In this document: piece by piece, positions 15,822 through 25,348 of the stretch
Layout of the letters: each line of letters starts with the position of its first letter
Numbering within the stretch: the stretch's first letter is position 1
Assembly: GCA_004556455.1 (NCBI GenBank)
Contig: SFGY01000004.1
Location: forward strand, 186,001-250,000
Length of the DNA stretch: 64,000 nucleotides
Direction of reading: 5' to 3'
DNA from: Clostridiales bacterium
GTDB lineage: Bacteria > Bacillota > Clostridia > Saccharofermentanales > DTU023
Notes under the pieces: generated by a model
Told to the model about the DNA's origin: nothing
The model's database searches: none
The model's input: the letters and a program-made list of their open reading frames with translations, nothing else
Made by a program: the position numbers and the translations under genes

Positions 15822-18290
15822 TCAGGACTTGAGATTTTCCACGAGAACTTTATGGCCGGTCCTGCGAAAGGCCCACTGCATCAAAAGCTGTACCAGCACG
15901 GCAACAACGGCACCGCTGGTGCAAAATAGCCACCAGGGAAGATCAGCGGAAATTTCAACCGATCGTGACAAATAGGTCTTTATGCCAGAAGCAAGGAGAC
16001 AGCTGCAGATTAAGCCCCAGAGGAAGATTTTAGAAGAATAAATCAGTCCTTCGCTGAATATCATACGGTGAAATTGCCGCTTCTCCATACCCGTTGAGCG
16101 CAGTATGGCGAATTCTTTTTCCCGCATGGAAAAACTGTTGAGAACGGTATTGAGAATATTGAACAGACTGATCAGGGCGATCAAACTCACGAAACCTGTA
16201 AATAAAACTTCTGTGATGAGAATAACGTTGCGCAGGTGTTCATTCTCATAGGCTTTATCTATAAGATAGTATTCTTCCGGAGCCTCTTCAAGAAGATGAT
16301 ACAGGGCCTCTCTCAAGCTTTCAAGCTCTCCTTCGCGTGCATAGAGATTCATTCGGCTGGACCATGTTTGTTTCGGATGATCATTGACGATTTTCTGTGG
16401 CGCAACGATAACAGGATGGCCGCTCCAATCGGCGAAATCAGGGACGCTTTTAGACGTCAGAGCAGTGGGTTTAAGCTTAAAGATCCGGCCATTTTCCGGG
16501 GAAATCAGCTCAAGGCTCTCCGGAATAGTATCGGCCAAAGTTTGAATCTCATTAAATTTTCCATCTTGCTTGCTGCGTGTGTTGAGGACATTGATCAAAA
16601 TAACTTCTTCATCATTCAGTGAATTCATGCCGATGAGTTTCAGATAGCGCTCCAGATCCTGCGGGGGCAGGGCAAGCAGGGTACAAGGAGTTTTATTATT
16701 GCTGAATAGAGAAGCATGCATTTCGTTTGTTTGTTTTAACTCGAAATATCCAGACTGTATTAGGAAACTGTCTTTAACTTCACTCAGCTCACGGATGCTC
16801 TGGAGAAAATGCTGATCGGCAGAAGATGTACTGCCAATGACAATATCGGCTAATCCCTGATCGGCTTTCAGGTCGACGGTTTTTCTCATCATATGCGAGA
16901 GATAGAGAACAGAGTTGAAGAGAACCAGACTGAGAACCAGGGAAATACTTATCGCCCGGGTTCTGCGGCGGCTACGTTTCATATTTTTAATGCCCATTTC
17001 AGCGGCGAAACCCAGCCTTTTTGCCCAGAATGGGCTTACGCGTAAAGTGTTCACATTCAGATGATGCTCACTTTCTTCATTAAGGCCAGCTAGAGGAGAA
17101 AAACGTGAACTGCGCACAGCCGGAATAATAGAAGAAAAAGCAATAGTCAGAGTGGATAACACGATGATTCTTATGAGCAGACCGGCATCCCAGACCGGAC
17201 GCAGTAATCCCCGCGTATGCAAGAGATCCTGCATGGGAGCTTCTAAAACGCGGCAGACTACGGAGATGCCCAGGTGTCCTGCAAAAATGCCCAGGGGAAG
17301 GGCGATAAGGAGCAAAATCAGGCCTTCCCAGAGAACCATCTGCCATTTCTGACATCGGGTCATGCCGATGCTGGAAAGAATGGAAAGAGAACGTGTTCTG
17401 CGGCTCAGTGAAATGGCGAAGGCGTTGGTGATCATGCCTATTCCTGCTGCTGCAATAATGACGATAAAAACAAGGGCAAAACTTTTTACAAGAAGATTAA
17501 AGGTTAAGCCAGAAGCTCCAGGAAGCAAATCGACCAGAGAAGCATTAGCGAGCAGGCGCTCGCCATATTGGCTCTTCTGCCAGTCTTTAAGGATTCCGAC
17601 ATTAAACTCCTTCGAGCGGATGAGCAGGTTTTGCCCTAAAGGAACGCGCGAGTCTTTTGTATAGAAGGCCTGCAAGTTTGGTGCAACAGAGTCTCCGCCA
17701 CCACGTGCGTATATACCGACGATGGTGTATTCCTGTGTAAACTCCTCTTTGAAAGAAATTTTTTCAAGGTCCAGGGCATTGGAATTTAACTGTAAAAAGG
17801 GAAGTTCCTTTCCGTCAAATTCCAGTTTCCCCCAGGGCAATGTCAGTTTATCGCCCACTTTGACCCTGTTGAGATCAGCAGAATAATAATTTTGTGGAAT
17901 AATCAGCTCATGAGCATTTTCAGGCAGACGTCCTTTTTCAAGATGGAGTCCTACAAAAGGCTGATTTTCCGGTAGTTGATAGAGCACACTAAAATAGCGC
18001 CCGTTTTCAGCATACTCATCCGCCATACCAAGAATGTCCAGGGTTGCAATATTTTCGATGTCCTCACGCTTGGACAACTGTTCAGTTTCTTCCGGGGAAG
18101 CCTGGGTCAGCATAAAATGCCATGATCCATCCACTTCTTCACGGGACTGACGTATCAATCCCAGAAAAGCCGTGCAGAACAGGAGCAAAGCTGTCATCAT
18201 CGCGACACTGAGTATAATCCCGATTATGGTGATCAACGTCGTATCTTTGTTTTTAATAAGCTGTCGTCTTGCACATTTTAACGTGATCAT
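15822..18290 (-). CDS. FtsX/MacB-type ABC transporter permease
   Basis: 822-residue membrane protein with the two-module FtsX layout: helix 1 (about 18-42), a large extracytoplasmic domain, three helices (about 260-390), a helix near 455, a second large domain and three C-terminal helices (about 690-800). DGSWHFM follows helix 1, as in the island permease. Its start overlaps the ATPase stop by four bases. It is downstream of a two-component system, the arrangement typical of antimicrobial-peptide sensing and resistance transporters (Bce/Vra-like). However, it is longer than BceB (about 650) and has two large outer domains, so it belongs to a related but different group. Confidence 0.85.
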   Translation of the reverse strand: MITLKCARRQLIKNKDTTLITIIGIILSVAMMTALLLFCTAFLGLIRQSREEVDGSWHFMLTQASPEETEQLSKREDIENIATLDILGMADEYAENGRYFSVLYQLPENQPFVGLHLEKGRLPENAHELIIPQNYYSADLNRVKVGDKLTLPWGKLEFDGKELPFLQLNSNALDLEKISFKEEFTQEYTIVGIYARGGGDSVAPNLQAFYTKDSRVPLGQNLLIRSKEFNVGILKDWQKSQYGERLLANASLVDLLPGASGLTFNLLVKSFALVFIVIIAAAGIGMITNAFAISLSRRTRSLSILSSIGMTRCQKWQMVLWEGLILLLIALPLGIFAGHLGISVVCRVLEAPMQDLLHTRGLLRPVWDAGLLIRIIVLSTLTIAFSSIIPAVRSSRFSPLAGLNEESEHHLNVNTLRVSPFWAKRLGFAAEMGIKNMKRSRRRTRAISISLVLSLVLFNSVLYLSHMMRKTVDLKADQGLADIVIGSTSSADQHFLQSIRELSEVKDSFLIQSGYFELKQTNEMHASLFSNNKTPCTLLALPPQDLERYLKLIGMNSLNDEEVILINVLNTRSKQDGKFNEIQTLADTIPESLELISPENGRIFKLKPTALTSKSVPDFADWSGHPVIVAPQKIVNDHPKQTWSSRMNLYAREGELESLREALYHLLEEAPEEYYLIDKAYENEHLRNVILITEVLFTGFVSLIALISLFNILNTVLNSFSMREKEFAILRSTGMEKRQFHRMIFSEGLIYSSKIFLWGLICSCLLASGIKTYLSRSVEISADLPWWLFCTSGAVVAVLVQLLMQWAFRRTGHKVLVENLKS

Positions 18291-18970
18291 CTGCGCACCC
18301 TTTCGTCCCGCACAATTTTCCCGTCAGACATGGTGAGAACACGTTTTGACTGCATGGCGATGCGCTGGTCATGAGTGATGACAATGACTGTCTGCTGCAG
18401 CTTTTCATTAGATTCTTTCAGGAGACGAACGATTTCAGCAGAATTTTCCTGATCCAGGTTTCCGGTGGGTTCGTCTGCCAGAATGAGAGCGGGATGATAA
18501 ATCAGGGCGCGTCCGATGGAGACCCTCTGCTGCTGTCCTCCGGATAATTGACTGGGCAGATGCTGCAGACGATCCTCCAGTCCAAGATAGTGAATTAGTT
18601 CAATAAAATGCTCTTCATCTACCTTTTGGCCATCCAGCAAGAGGGGAAGTTTGATGTTTTCTTCCACATTAAGTATGGGAATCAAATTATAAAACTGATA
18701 AATCAGCCCCACCTGTCGGCGACGGAAAATGGCAAGATTATCTTCATTGAGCTGGGTGATGTCACGGCCTGCGATAATCACGCGCCCTGAGCTTGGACGG
18801 TCTACACCACCGAGCATATGCATAAGAGTACTTTTGCCCGATCCTGAGGGGCCTACGATAGCGACAAAATCACCTTTGTCGATACTGATGTTCACGCCGT
18901 CCAGGGCGCGTACAAGGACATCGCCTTGCTGGTAAGTTTTGTATAAAGCTTCTGTTCGTAATATTTCCAT
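18287..18970 (-). CDS. ABC transporter ATP-binding protein (LolD/BceA type)
   Basis: 227 residues with Walker A GPSGSGKST, Q-loop IYQFYNLIP, signature LSGGQQQRVSIGRA, Walker B LILADEPTGNLD and H-loop VTHD. Its partner is the permease whose start overlaps its stop. The ATG (18968-18970) has GGAGG upstream. The 72-base gap to the histidine kinase gene contains a candidate response-regulator site, suggesting the transporter genes have their own regulated promoter. Confidence 0.9.
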   Translation of the reverse strand: MEILRTEALYKTYQQGDVLVRALDGVNISIDKGDFVAIVGPSGSGKSTLMHMLGGVDRPSSGRVIIAGRDITQLNEDNLAIFRRRQVGLIYQFYNLIPILNVEENIKLPLLLDGQKVDEEHFIELIHYLGLEDRLQHLPSQLSGGQQQRVSIGRALIYHPALILADEPTGNLDQENSAEIVRLLKESNEKLQQTVIVITHDQRIAMQSKRVLTMSDGKIVRDERVRR

Positions 18971-19000
18971 GAGACTCTGACCTCCATCATCAGCGTAGCT

Positions 19001-19045
19001 GTAACAAATGACGAAGGAGTGACAAATCAGGTGACATTTTTGTCA
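19001..19045 (-). promoter_or_regulatory. Candidate response-regulator binding site upstream of the ABC genes
   Basis: The perfect inverted repeat TGACA-TTTT-TGTCA (19032-19045) resembles the TNACA-N4-TGTAA site bound by BceR-type regulators. Two further half-site-like direct repeats, GTAACAAAT (19001-19009) and GTGACAAAT (19019-19027), lie between it and the ATPase gene. It overlaps the end of the kinase gene. Confidence 0.5.
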
Positions 19046-19945
19046 TCTTGGGAAAATAATACGAAATACCGTCGGTTGTCCTTCGGAAGATTCGACTTCG
19101 ATCCTTCCGCCGAGCTGGCCAATTAGCGAACGGGTGATCTCCAGGCCTATGCCGACAGAATCTCGTGCAGCATGATGCCCACGATAAAAACGCTCGAAAA
19201 GATGCCCAAGGTCTTCGGCTGCAATCGCTGGGCCGCTGTTGCTAACAGAAACAATTGTGCAGAGCGGTAATTGTTCCGCTTTCAACTCGATGAGACTTTC
19301 CTCAGGAGCATGTTCATTCGCATTTTTCAGCAAATTGCTGAGTGCTTCGACCAGCCAGTTACGGTCACTCATGATGTAGGTGTCGGGTTCACAGGACAGT
19401 TGTATGATCTGAGCTTTTTCAGAAATTTTCGGAAGCAACGTCTCGGCTGTTTCTTCAAGGATTTCCCGCAAATTGCATTTTTCAATTTTAAATGTTATGG
19501 CTTTTGCGTCCAGTTTCGACATGAGCAGAAGGCTCTGTATAAGCCATGCCAGGCGGGTGATCTGCCGCTCTGCCGATTGTGAAAACTTCAATCTTTCTGC
19601 CTCATCAAGAGTTGGTCGGCTGAGCAGTTCCAGATACATGGAAAGGGAGGCCAGGGGCGTTTTCAGCTGGTGGGAGATATCACTGATGGCTTTAAGCAGG
19701 ATAGTCTTGTCTTTAGACAATTGCAGATCTTTTTCCCGCAGAGAAAGAGTTAGTTTCTGCACATCAGCAGCCAAAGCAGCAAGTTCTCCATTGCGGTACT
19801 CACGCAAATCTATACTGTCATCTCCAGCCATGACACGACGGATAGACAGGGACATGCGTTTAATAGCCCGGTTTCTTCTGCGCCTGATCAGACCCAGGAC
19901 AAGAGATATAAGCCCGATAATGATAAAAAAGATGAGGAAACTCAT
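19043..19945 (-). CDS. Sensor histidine kinase without extracellular sensor domain
   Basis: 300 residues. A single N-terminal membrane helix (about 3-20) is followed by a basic stretch and a HAMP-like region, then the dimerisation domain with the phospho-accepting His in SDISHQLKTPLASL (about residue 92), an N box NLLKNANEHA (about 210), and GIGLEITRSLIGQLGG near the end. With no room for an outer domain, it may sense through the membrane or through the ABC transporter, as BceS-type kinases do, although those usually have two helices. It overlaps the response regulator gene by four bases (ATGA). Confidence 0.9.
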   Translation of the reverse strand: MSFLIFFIIIGLISLVLGLIRRRRNRAIKRMSLSIRRVMAGDDSIDLREYRNGELAALAADVQKLTLSLREKDLQLSKDKTILLKAISDISHQLKTPLASLSMYLELLSRPTLDEAERLKFSQSAERQITRLAWLIQSLLLMSKLDAKAITFKIEKCNLREILEETAETLLPKISEKAQIIQLSCEPDTYIMSDRNWLVEALSNLLKNANEHAPEESLIELKAEQLPLCTIVSVSNSGPAIAAEDLGHLFERFYRGHHAARDSVGIGLEITRSLIGQLGGRIEVESSEGQPTVFRIIFPR

Positions 19946-20613
19946 GATAAAGCTTTATAACCGAATCCGCGCACTGTCACAATGCGTTCTGCCTGATCAT
20001 CGCCGATTTTCTCGCGCAGTCGCCGAACGGTCACGCTCAGGGTATTGTCATTGATATAATCTCCGCCTTTATCCCAGATGGCCTGGACAATTTGATCCCG
20101 GCTCATAACTTGATCGGGATGCTGCATCAAAAAGAGAAGAAGACGGTATTCCTGTGCACTGAGGAATAGCTCGTCATTTCCTTTGCAGACTTGCATAGTC
20201 CGGCTGTTCAGAGAAATATCCTGCAGTTGATATAGAATGGGCGAATGTGTTGTGCTGCTTTTTCTCCTTAAAATACCTCGAATTCGGCTGAGAAGCTCCC
20301 GCAGACGAAAAGGTTTTGTCACGTAATCAACGGCACCCATATCGAGTCCCATGACGACATGGCCTTCATCGTCCAGGGCGCTTAAAAAAAGGACAGGGAT
20401 GTCACCTTTTTGCCACAACATTTTACAGATATCATAGCCACTTCCATCTGGCAGAGAAATATCCAACACAGCCAGATCGAAGCGCTCATTGAGCCATCGT
20501 TTTGTGTCTTGAACAGAAATAGCGTGTGACACCATGTAGCCCTCTTCGCGCAAAGCAAAACAGAGAGGTTCCGCGATGCCAAAATCATCTTCGACTAAGA
20601 AAATTCTATACAT
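19942..20613 (-). CDS. OmpR/PhoB-family response regulator
   Basis: 223 residues. The receiver (1-115) shows acidic pocket residues in FLVEDD, the phospho-acceptor Asp in AVLDISLPDGSG (about residue 51), and the conserved Lys in DYVTKPFRLREL (about 101). The C-terminal winged helix (about 128-222) ends in TVRRLREKIGDD and VRGFGYKA. I chose ATG 20611-20613 because the receiver begins there (MYRIFLVEDD) with AAGGCAGGA upstream; an upstream in-frame start would add 19 unrelated residues. It probably activates the downstream ABC genes. Confidence 0.92.
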   Translation of the reverse strand: MYRIFLVEDDFGIAEPLCFALREEGYMVSHAISVQDTKRWLNERFDLAVLDISLPDGSGYDICKMLWQKGDIPVLFLSALDDEGHVVMGLDMGAVDYVTKPFRLRELLSRIRGILRRKSSTTHSPILYQLQDISLNSRTMQVCKGNDELFLSAQEYRLLLFLMQHPDQVMSRDQIVQAIWDKGGDYINDNTLSVTVRRLREKIGDDQAERIVTVRGFGYKALS

Positions 20614-20802
20614 ATCAATCCTGCCTTCTACTAAAATAACACATAATTTATTAAGCTTTAGTAAATTCATATATCAGCTACAACACAGGACAAAATTAAG
20701 AACCTGCATACAATCATTTCCTGAGCGTATGGCATGAAAAAGAGCGCAGGCAACCATGTTAAACATCAATTTATTCTGGACAGTCATTCGACATAAACTG
20801 TG

Positions 20803-20837
20803 GATGAAAAAGGAAAGCGGCCTCAAAAGAGACCGCT
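20803..20837 (-). terminator. Rho-independent terminator of kbl
   Basis: On the minus strand AGCGGTCTC pairs with GAGGCCGCT (9 bp, one G-T) around a TTTT loop, followed by TTCCTTTTTC, 30 bases after the kbl stop. Confidence 0.75.
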
Positions 20838-20866
20838 CCTTCTTAGCTTGAGTTGTAATTTTGTGG

Positions 20867-22054
20867 CTAGAATTCGTATTTCTGCTTCATCTCACCAAAG
20901 CATTTGAGAGCGTATTCGAGATCTTCGCGGCTGTGGGCGGCGGAAATCTGAACGCGGATACGGTCTTTGCCCTTGGGAACGACGGGATACTTAAAGGCGA
21001 CGCAGTAGACGCCCTTCTCCAGCATTTCATTGGAAACTTTAATGGCCTTGAGCGGGTCGTAGACCATGATCGGGACGATGGGGTGAACGCTGTCGATGAT
21101 GTCGAGGCCGAGCTTTTTGCAGCCTTCGCGGAAGAATTTCGTATTCTCCTGCAGCGTCTTCAGGCGGCTGTGGTCCTCATCCAGTAATTTCAGCACTTCC
21201 AGGCTGGCCGAGGCCATGGCAGGAGCGAGCGTATTGGAGAAGAGATAGGGACGGCTCTTCTGACGCAGATAATCGATCACGCATTTTTTGGAGAGCGTGA
21301 ATCCGCCGGAGGCTCCGCCCATGGCTTTGCCGAGGGTCGAGGTGAGGATATCCACACGGCCCATGACACCGCAGTATTCCTGAGTGCCGCGGCCAGTCTC
21401 ACCTACGAAGCCGGAGGCGTGGCTGTCGTCGACCATGACGAGAGCATCATATTTCTCCGCCAGATCGCAGATGCCTTTGAGGTTGGCGATGATGCCGTCC
21501 ATCGAGAAAACGCCGTCAGTCGCGATCACTTTGACCTTGCAGCCATCGGCGTCTGCCTGTTTGAGGCAGTTCTCGAGCTCTTCCATATTGTTGTTCTTAT
21601 AGCGATAGCGTTTCGCTTTGGAGAGACGCACGCCATCAATAATGGAAGCATGGTTCAATTCGTCGCTGATGATGGCATCTTCGGCTGTGGTAATGGAGCC
21701 AAAGAGGCCGCCATTGGCGTCAAAGCAGGAAGAATACAGAATGGCATCTTCAAAGCCAAAGAACTTGGCCAGAGCCTTTTCCAAATCCTTGTGCACCTGT
21801 TGTGTGCCGCAGATAAAACGCACAGAAGAGAGGCCATAACCCCATTTTGCATAACTTGCTTTAGCCGCTTCGATGATGCGCGGGTTGTTAGCAAGACCGA
21901 GGTAGTTATTGGCGCACATATTGATGACGTTTTTCATTTTTGTCGTATCAATATGGTTGCTCTGAGGAACTGTAATTACACGTTCTTCGGTCAGAAGGCC
22001 CTGATCCTTCATGGCCTGAACTTCGTCCTGAATTTTCTTGATTCCGCTTTTCAT
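20867..22054 (-). CDS. kbl: Glycine C-acetyltransferase (2-amino-3-ketobutyrate CoA ligase)
   Basis: PLP enzyme interconverting glycine plus acetyl-CoA and 2-amino-3-ketobutyrate; in threonine breakdown it follows threonine dehydrogenase. The 395 residues match E. coli Kbl length. Seen: NNYLGLANNP, GYGLSSVRFICGTQ (about 75-90), DDSHASGFVG (about 205) and the PLP-lysine region TSTLGKAMGGASGGF (about 240). I placed the start at ATG 22052-22054 (MKSGIKK) with AGAGGA upstream; the frame stays open 108 codons further 5' but that part has no resemblance to the family. No threonine dehydrogenase gene is adjacent. Related 8-amino-7-oxononanoate synthase is less likely given the LGKAMGGASGG version of the motif. 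Confidence 0.92.
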   Translation of the reverse strand: MKSGIKKIQDEVQAMKDQGLLTEERVITVPQSNHIDTTKMKNVINMCANNYLGLANNPRIIEAAKASYAKWGYGLSSVRFICGTQQVHKDLEKALAKFFGFEDAILYSSCFDANGGLFGSITTAEDAIISDELNHASIIDGVRLSKAKRYRYKNNNMEELENCLKQADADGCKVKVIATDGVFSMDGIIANLKGICDLAEKYDALVMVDDSHASGFVGETGRGTQEYCGVMGRVDILTSTLGKAMGGASGGFTLSKKCVIDYLRQKSRPYLFSNTLAPAMASASLEVLKLLDEDHSRLKTLQENTKFFREGCKKLGLDIIDSVHPIVPIMVYDPLKAIKVSNEMLEKGVYCVAFKYPVVPKGKDRIRVQISAAHSREDLEYALKCFGEMKQKYEF

Positions 22055-22490
22055 AATAATCCTCTTTGCACTGTATTTGCTCACACTGAAATCAAGCTTC
22101 CAATTTCCTATTAATAAAGAAAAAGGTCTACTCCATGAGTGTGCGCACAATAAAACGCAGAAATGCCCAGCCGTGCCGGACTGTTCTCTACACAGAGCAT
22201 TATAGGTCTTTGCCTCTGAACTTACAATAAAATAGACAGCTTCACAGCAGAAAAGAGAAAGAGTCTTGTTAAATTCACCGGAAAAAAGTGTTTCTGCAGG
22301 GTTGACGCTTTCCAAGCTGAACTCGAGTGGGCAAGTCATCGGCGACATTTGTGTGACTTGCGGATTTTTGCTGATCAATGATATATTTTCAAGGTATCAG
22401 CTTATTGAAAGACTCAAATGAGTTCGTGCTCTTTCAGCCTTATTCTCGTTTTCCTGTCTTACAGGCGAGGTTATAAAGGAGGTTGCTTTC
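22055..22490. other. Divergent intergenic region between kbl and the CNNM gene
   Basis: 436 bases without a convincing gene. It holds a possible plus-strand promoter (22358-22387) and the ribosome binding site AAAGGAGG (about 22475-22482) of the CNNM gene. Confidence 0.5.
22358..22387 (+). promoter_or_regulatory. Possible sigma-A promoter for the CNNM-apbE operon
   Basis: TTGCGG (22358-22363), an 18-base spacer and TATATT (22382-22387), about 100 bases before the CNNM start. Confidence 0.4.
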
Positions 22491-23900
22491 GTGAACGAAG
22501 GCTGTGGTTTATGCCACGTTTTATTTTGTGAGTCGGTGGGAGCGGCCAATGATCCCATATTCTTCAACATTCTGCTCATTTTCATCCTTATTCTGATCAA
22601 TGGCTTTTTTTCGGCTTCCGAGATGGCTGTCGTTACCATGAATCAGGCCCGCATTCGCAGTGAGGCGGAGAAGGGGGACCGAACAGCGCAGAGACTGCTT
22701 CATTTTATTGAAAATCAAACATCTTTTCTGGCGACCATACAGGTCTGTATCACTCTGGCAGGCTTTCTTTCGGCGGCATTCGGCGCCGACAATCTGGCGC
22801 CACATGTTTACCGTCTTCTTGACCCTGCGGGAAGCCGGCTCTGGCTGCAAACCGTTGCCACTATCCTCATCACTCTGATCATCTCGTTTTTCTCCCTGGT
22901 TCTTGGCGAACTGGTTCCCAAGCGTATTGGTATGGCTAAACCCGAGGCTTTTTCCAGAGCCTTTGCCGGGCTGCTTCATTTCTGTGAAACTCTCTTCCGG
23001 CCAGTCACCATCCTTCTGAACAAGGCGACAAATCTTGTTTCGCGCCTGCTGCATTTACCAGAACATGCAGATAATGAACGCGTCAGTGAAGAGGAAATTC
23101 GTCTGCTCACCCAGGTTTCCAGTCGGAGCGGCGAAATTCATGAGGAAGAAGCTGACATGATCAACAAGGTTTTTGATCTTGACGACAAAGAAGTTTCAGA
23201 GATCATGACCCCCCGTACAGCCGTGGAAGCGCTGGCTGCTGACAGCAGCTGGACTGAAGTCCTGCAGCAGTCTGCGTACGGCAAGTTCAGCCGCTTCCCG
23301 GTCTATGACGAGGATATTGATAACATTATCGGTATCCTGCATATTAAAGATCTTTTTACGATTTATCCCATTGATGAAGAAAAATTTGACCTCCGCAAGG
23401 TCATCCGTCCGGCCTATTTTGTGCCTTCGGGAAAAACAGTGACAGTTCTCTTCCGGGAAATGCGTCAGAATCATATTTCCATGGCTGTGGTCATTGATGA
23501 ATATGGCGGCATGGACGGGATTATCTCTATTGAAGATGTGCTGGAAGAAATTGTTGGTGATATTTCCGATGAATACGATGCGGCCGATGAACCCTGTAAA
23601 CTTCTTGATGACGGGACGTATCTTCTGGATGGAAGGCTCACCCCGCAGGAGGCCGGCGCTTATGTTCCTGAACTGGCTGAGATGGAAGAGGATGACGACT
23701 ATGAAACCATGGCCGGTTTTGTGCTGAGTTTGCTGGGTCGTATTCCCGGAGTTGATGAGCATCCCCAGGTCCGTTTCAGAAATTTGATCTTTACGGTTAT
23801 GGAAATGGATGATCGCCGTGTAGCCAAAATCAAAATTGCTAAAGTTTCGGATGATCCCGAGGGGAGTTCGGGCCATGATAAAAGGCCTCAAAAAAATTAA
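22491..23900 (+). CDS. CNNM/CorC (HlyC) family membrane transporter
   Basis: 469 residues. An N-terminal CNNM (DUF21) membrane domain has helices near 25-45, 85-110, 120-145 and 150-170 and contains INGFFSASEMAVVTMN. A cytosolic CBS pair follows (EIMTPRTAVEAL at about 235 and the second repeat to about 355, ending in VVIDEYGGMDGIISIEDVL), then a CorC/HlyC domain (about 370-455). Family members are linked to Mg2+ or Co2+ efflux; haemolysin naming is historical. The start is GTG 22491 behind AAAGGAGG. Its 3' end overlaps the apbE start by 26 bases, so the two are coupled. Confidence 0.9.
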   Translation: MNEGCGLCHVLFCESVGAANDPIFFNILLIFILILINGFFSASEMAVVTMNQARIRSEAEKGDRTAQRLLHFIENQTSFLATIQVCITLAGFLSAAFGADNLAPHVYRLLDPAGSRLWLQTVATILITLIISFFSLVLGELVPKRIGMAKPEAFSRAFAGLLHFCETLFRPVTILLNKATNLVSRLLHLPEHADNERVSEEEIRLLTQVSSRSGEIHEEEADMINKVFDLDDKEVSEIMTPRTAVEALAADSSWTEVLQQSAYGKFSRFPVYDEDIDNIIGILHIKDLFTIYPIDEEKFDLRKVIRPAYFVPSGKTVTVLFREMRQNHISMAVVIDEYGGMDGIISIEDVLEEIVGDISDEYDAADEPCKLLDDGTYLLDGRLTPQEAGAYVPELAEMEEDDDYETMAGFVLSLLGRIPGVDEHPQVRFRNLIFTVMEMDDRRVAKIKIAKVSDDPEGSSGHDKRPQKN

Positions 23901-25158
23901 GCCGTTGCAGTTTCTGGCCAGAGTGGTGCTGATCTCTTTTAGTTTCAGTCTTCTGCTGGGGCTAAGTGCCTGTGTAAAAAGGCTGCCTGGTGAGACGTCA
24001 GGGTTGGAGCAAAGTCAGGTCGAAAAGTCGTTGAAACGTTTCCGGCGACAGTTTGTCGGTCCTTTTGACACAGTGACTGATCTTATTGCCTATACCCCTT
24101 CAGAAGAGTCCTTTAATGCCTTTGCAGATGACGTACATGAACGCCTGCAATATTATTCTGATCTTTTTACGATCTATGATTCAGAAGATCTCACTGCATC
24201 TAAGTTCCATGAGAGTCCGGAGAGGCAGGAGGAAAGCATGGCTAAAGTGACTGTTTCCGCACCCTCTGTGACTGCTGAGCTGACTCATCAGGAGCAAAGT
24301 CTCAATGTAGGAGAGCAGGCGGCATATGCAGGACGGGAGGAAAAGCGCCGGGGCGCAAATCTGCGTGAAATCAATGCTGAAGCCGCTGAAGGGCCTGTCC
24401 TTGCCGATCCGGAGGTCTTTGAACTCGTGCGAAGGGGAAAAGAGCTTTCTCTGCGAGTGAATAGTTTTAATGTCGCTCTGGGTCCAGTGACGTTTTTATG
24501 GCATGAGGCTATGGAGAAAGCCCAGATGCAGCGGGAAAAGGCGTCTCTGCCCTCAGAGACAGAGCTGAAAAAAGCGGCAGCGCATTGTCAGCCTTCGGAC
24601 ATTATCCTTGACGAAGAAGCGGGAACTGTTTTTTTTAAGGACAAGGATATGCGCCTTGATTTTGGGGGCTTTGCTAAAGGCTACGCGGTTGAACGGATTG
24701 CTGAGGAACTCTCTGCCTCGGGAGAAGTACATGCCCTGATCAGTGTTGGCGGCAATCTGCGCAGCATAGGCTCGCGCCCGGATGGTCAGCCCTGGCAGGT
24801 CGGCGTTCTGGATCCAAGGGGTAAAAATGGAGAGACCCTCGACCACTATGCACTTGAGCAGGGAGCGCTGGTGACGTCAGGCATTTATGAGCGTTATTTT
24901 ACGGTAGAGGGGGTGCGCTATCATCACATTATTGATCCTGTGACGCTTTATCCCAGCAAGCCCTATGTTTCCATATCGGTATCAGCGCTTGATTCAGGCC
25001 TGGCTGACGCCCTCAGTACGGCCCTTTTCGGCAAGAGCGTGGACGAGGGGAAAAAGCTGGCCGAAAGCTTTGGCGTTTCGGTGCTCTGGCTGATGGCCGA
25101 TGGAAGCATAGTAAAGACCGAGCGGTGGCCGGCCTGTGACCCGCAAAAGCAAGGCTGA
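23875..25158 (+). CDS. apbE: FAD:protein FMN transferase, lipoprotein (ApbE family)
   Basis: Attaches FMN covalently to threonine of flavoproteins such as RnfD/RnfG or NqrB/NqrC on the outer face of the membrane. About 427 residues: a lipoprotein signal with lipobox LSAC (Cys near residue 31), then an ApbE domain with LDFGGFAKGYAVERIA, ISVGGNLRSIG, VTSGIYERYF and HHIIDPVTLYPS. The region from about 100 to 170 is a polar insert not typical of the family. The start at ATG 23875 has GAGGGG ten bases upstream; an earlier ATG in the frame lies inside the CNNM gene. Targets are not encoded in this window. Confidence 0.9.
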   Translation: MIKGLKKIKPLQFLARVVLISFSFSLLLGLSACVKRLPGETSGLEQSQVEKSLKRFRRQFVGPFDTVTDLIAYTPSEESFNAFADDVHERLQYYSDLFTIYDSEDLTASKFHESPERQEESMAKVTVSAPSVTAELTHQEQSLNVGEQAAYAGREEKRRGANLREINAEAAEGPVLADPEVFELVRRGKELSLRVNSFNVALGPVTFLWHEAMEKAQMQREKASLPSETELKKAAAHCQPSDIILDEEAGTVFFKDKDMRLDFGGFAKGYAVERIAEELSASGEVHALISVGGNLRSIGSRPDGQPWQVGVLDPRGKNGETLDHYALEQGALVTSGIYERYFTVEGVRYHHIIDPVTLYPSKPYVSISVSALDSGLADALSTALFGKSVDEGKKLAESFGVSVLWLMADGSIVKTERWPACDPQKQG

Positions 25159-25193
25159 ATGCTGCCATTTTTCAGTTTTCTGAGGGTATCGAC

Positions 25194-25212
25194 AAAAGCT
25201 CCTGCTTTTTTA
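25194..25212 (+). terminator. Weak Rho-independent terminator after apbE
   Basis: AAAAGC-TCCT-GCTTTT (6-bp stem) runs into further T and A residues. Short stem, so moderate confidence only. Confidence 0.4.
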
Positions 25213-25348
25213 TAAAATAAACAGAATGCTTTCTTTAAGAGGGCTAAAAAGATAAAACGGCTCAGCCGCCGGCAGGATGAAATTCTGGAGAGCAGAAGCT
25301 TCTCTTGCACATGCTGCTTTAGGAACAATGCAAATAAGAGGGATACGA

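Noticed and set aside
20867..22378. Extended 503-codon kbl reading frame
   Set aside because: The first 108 codons have no resemblance to the family and lack a ribosome binding site; the ATG at 22054 fits both.
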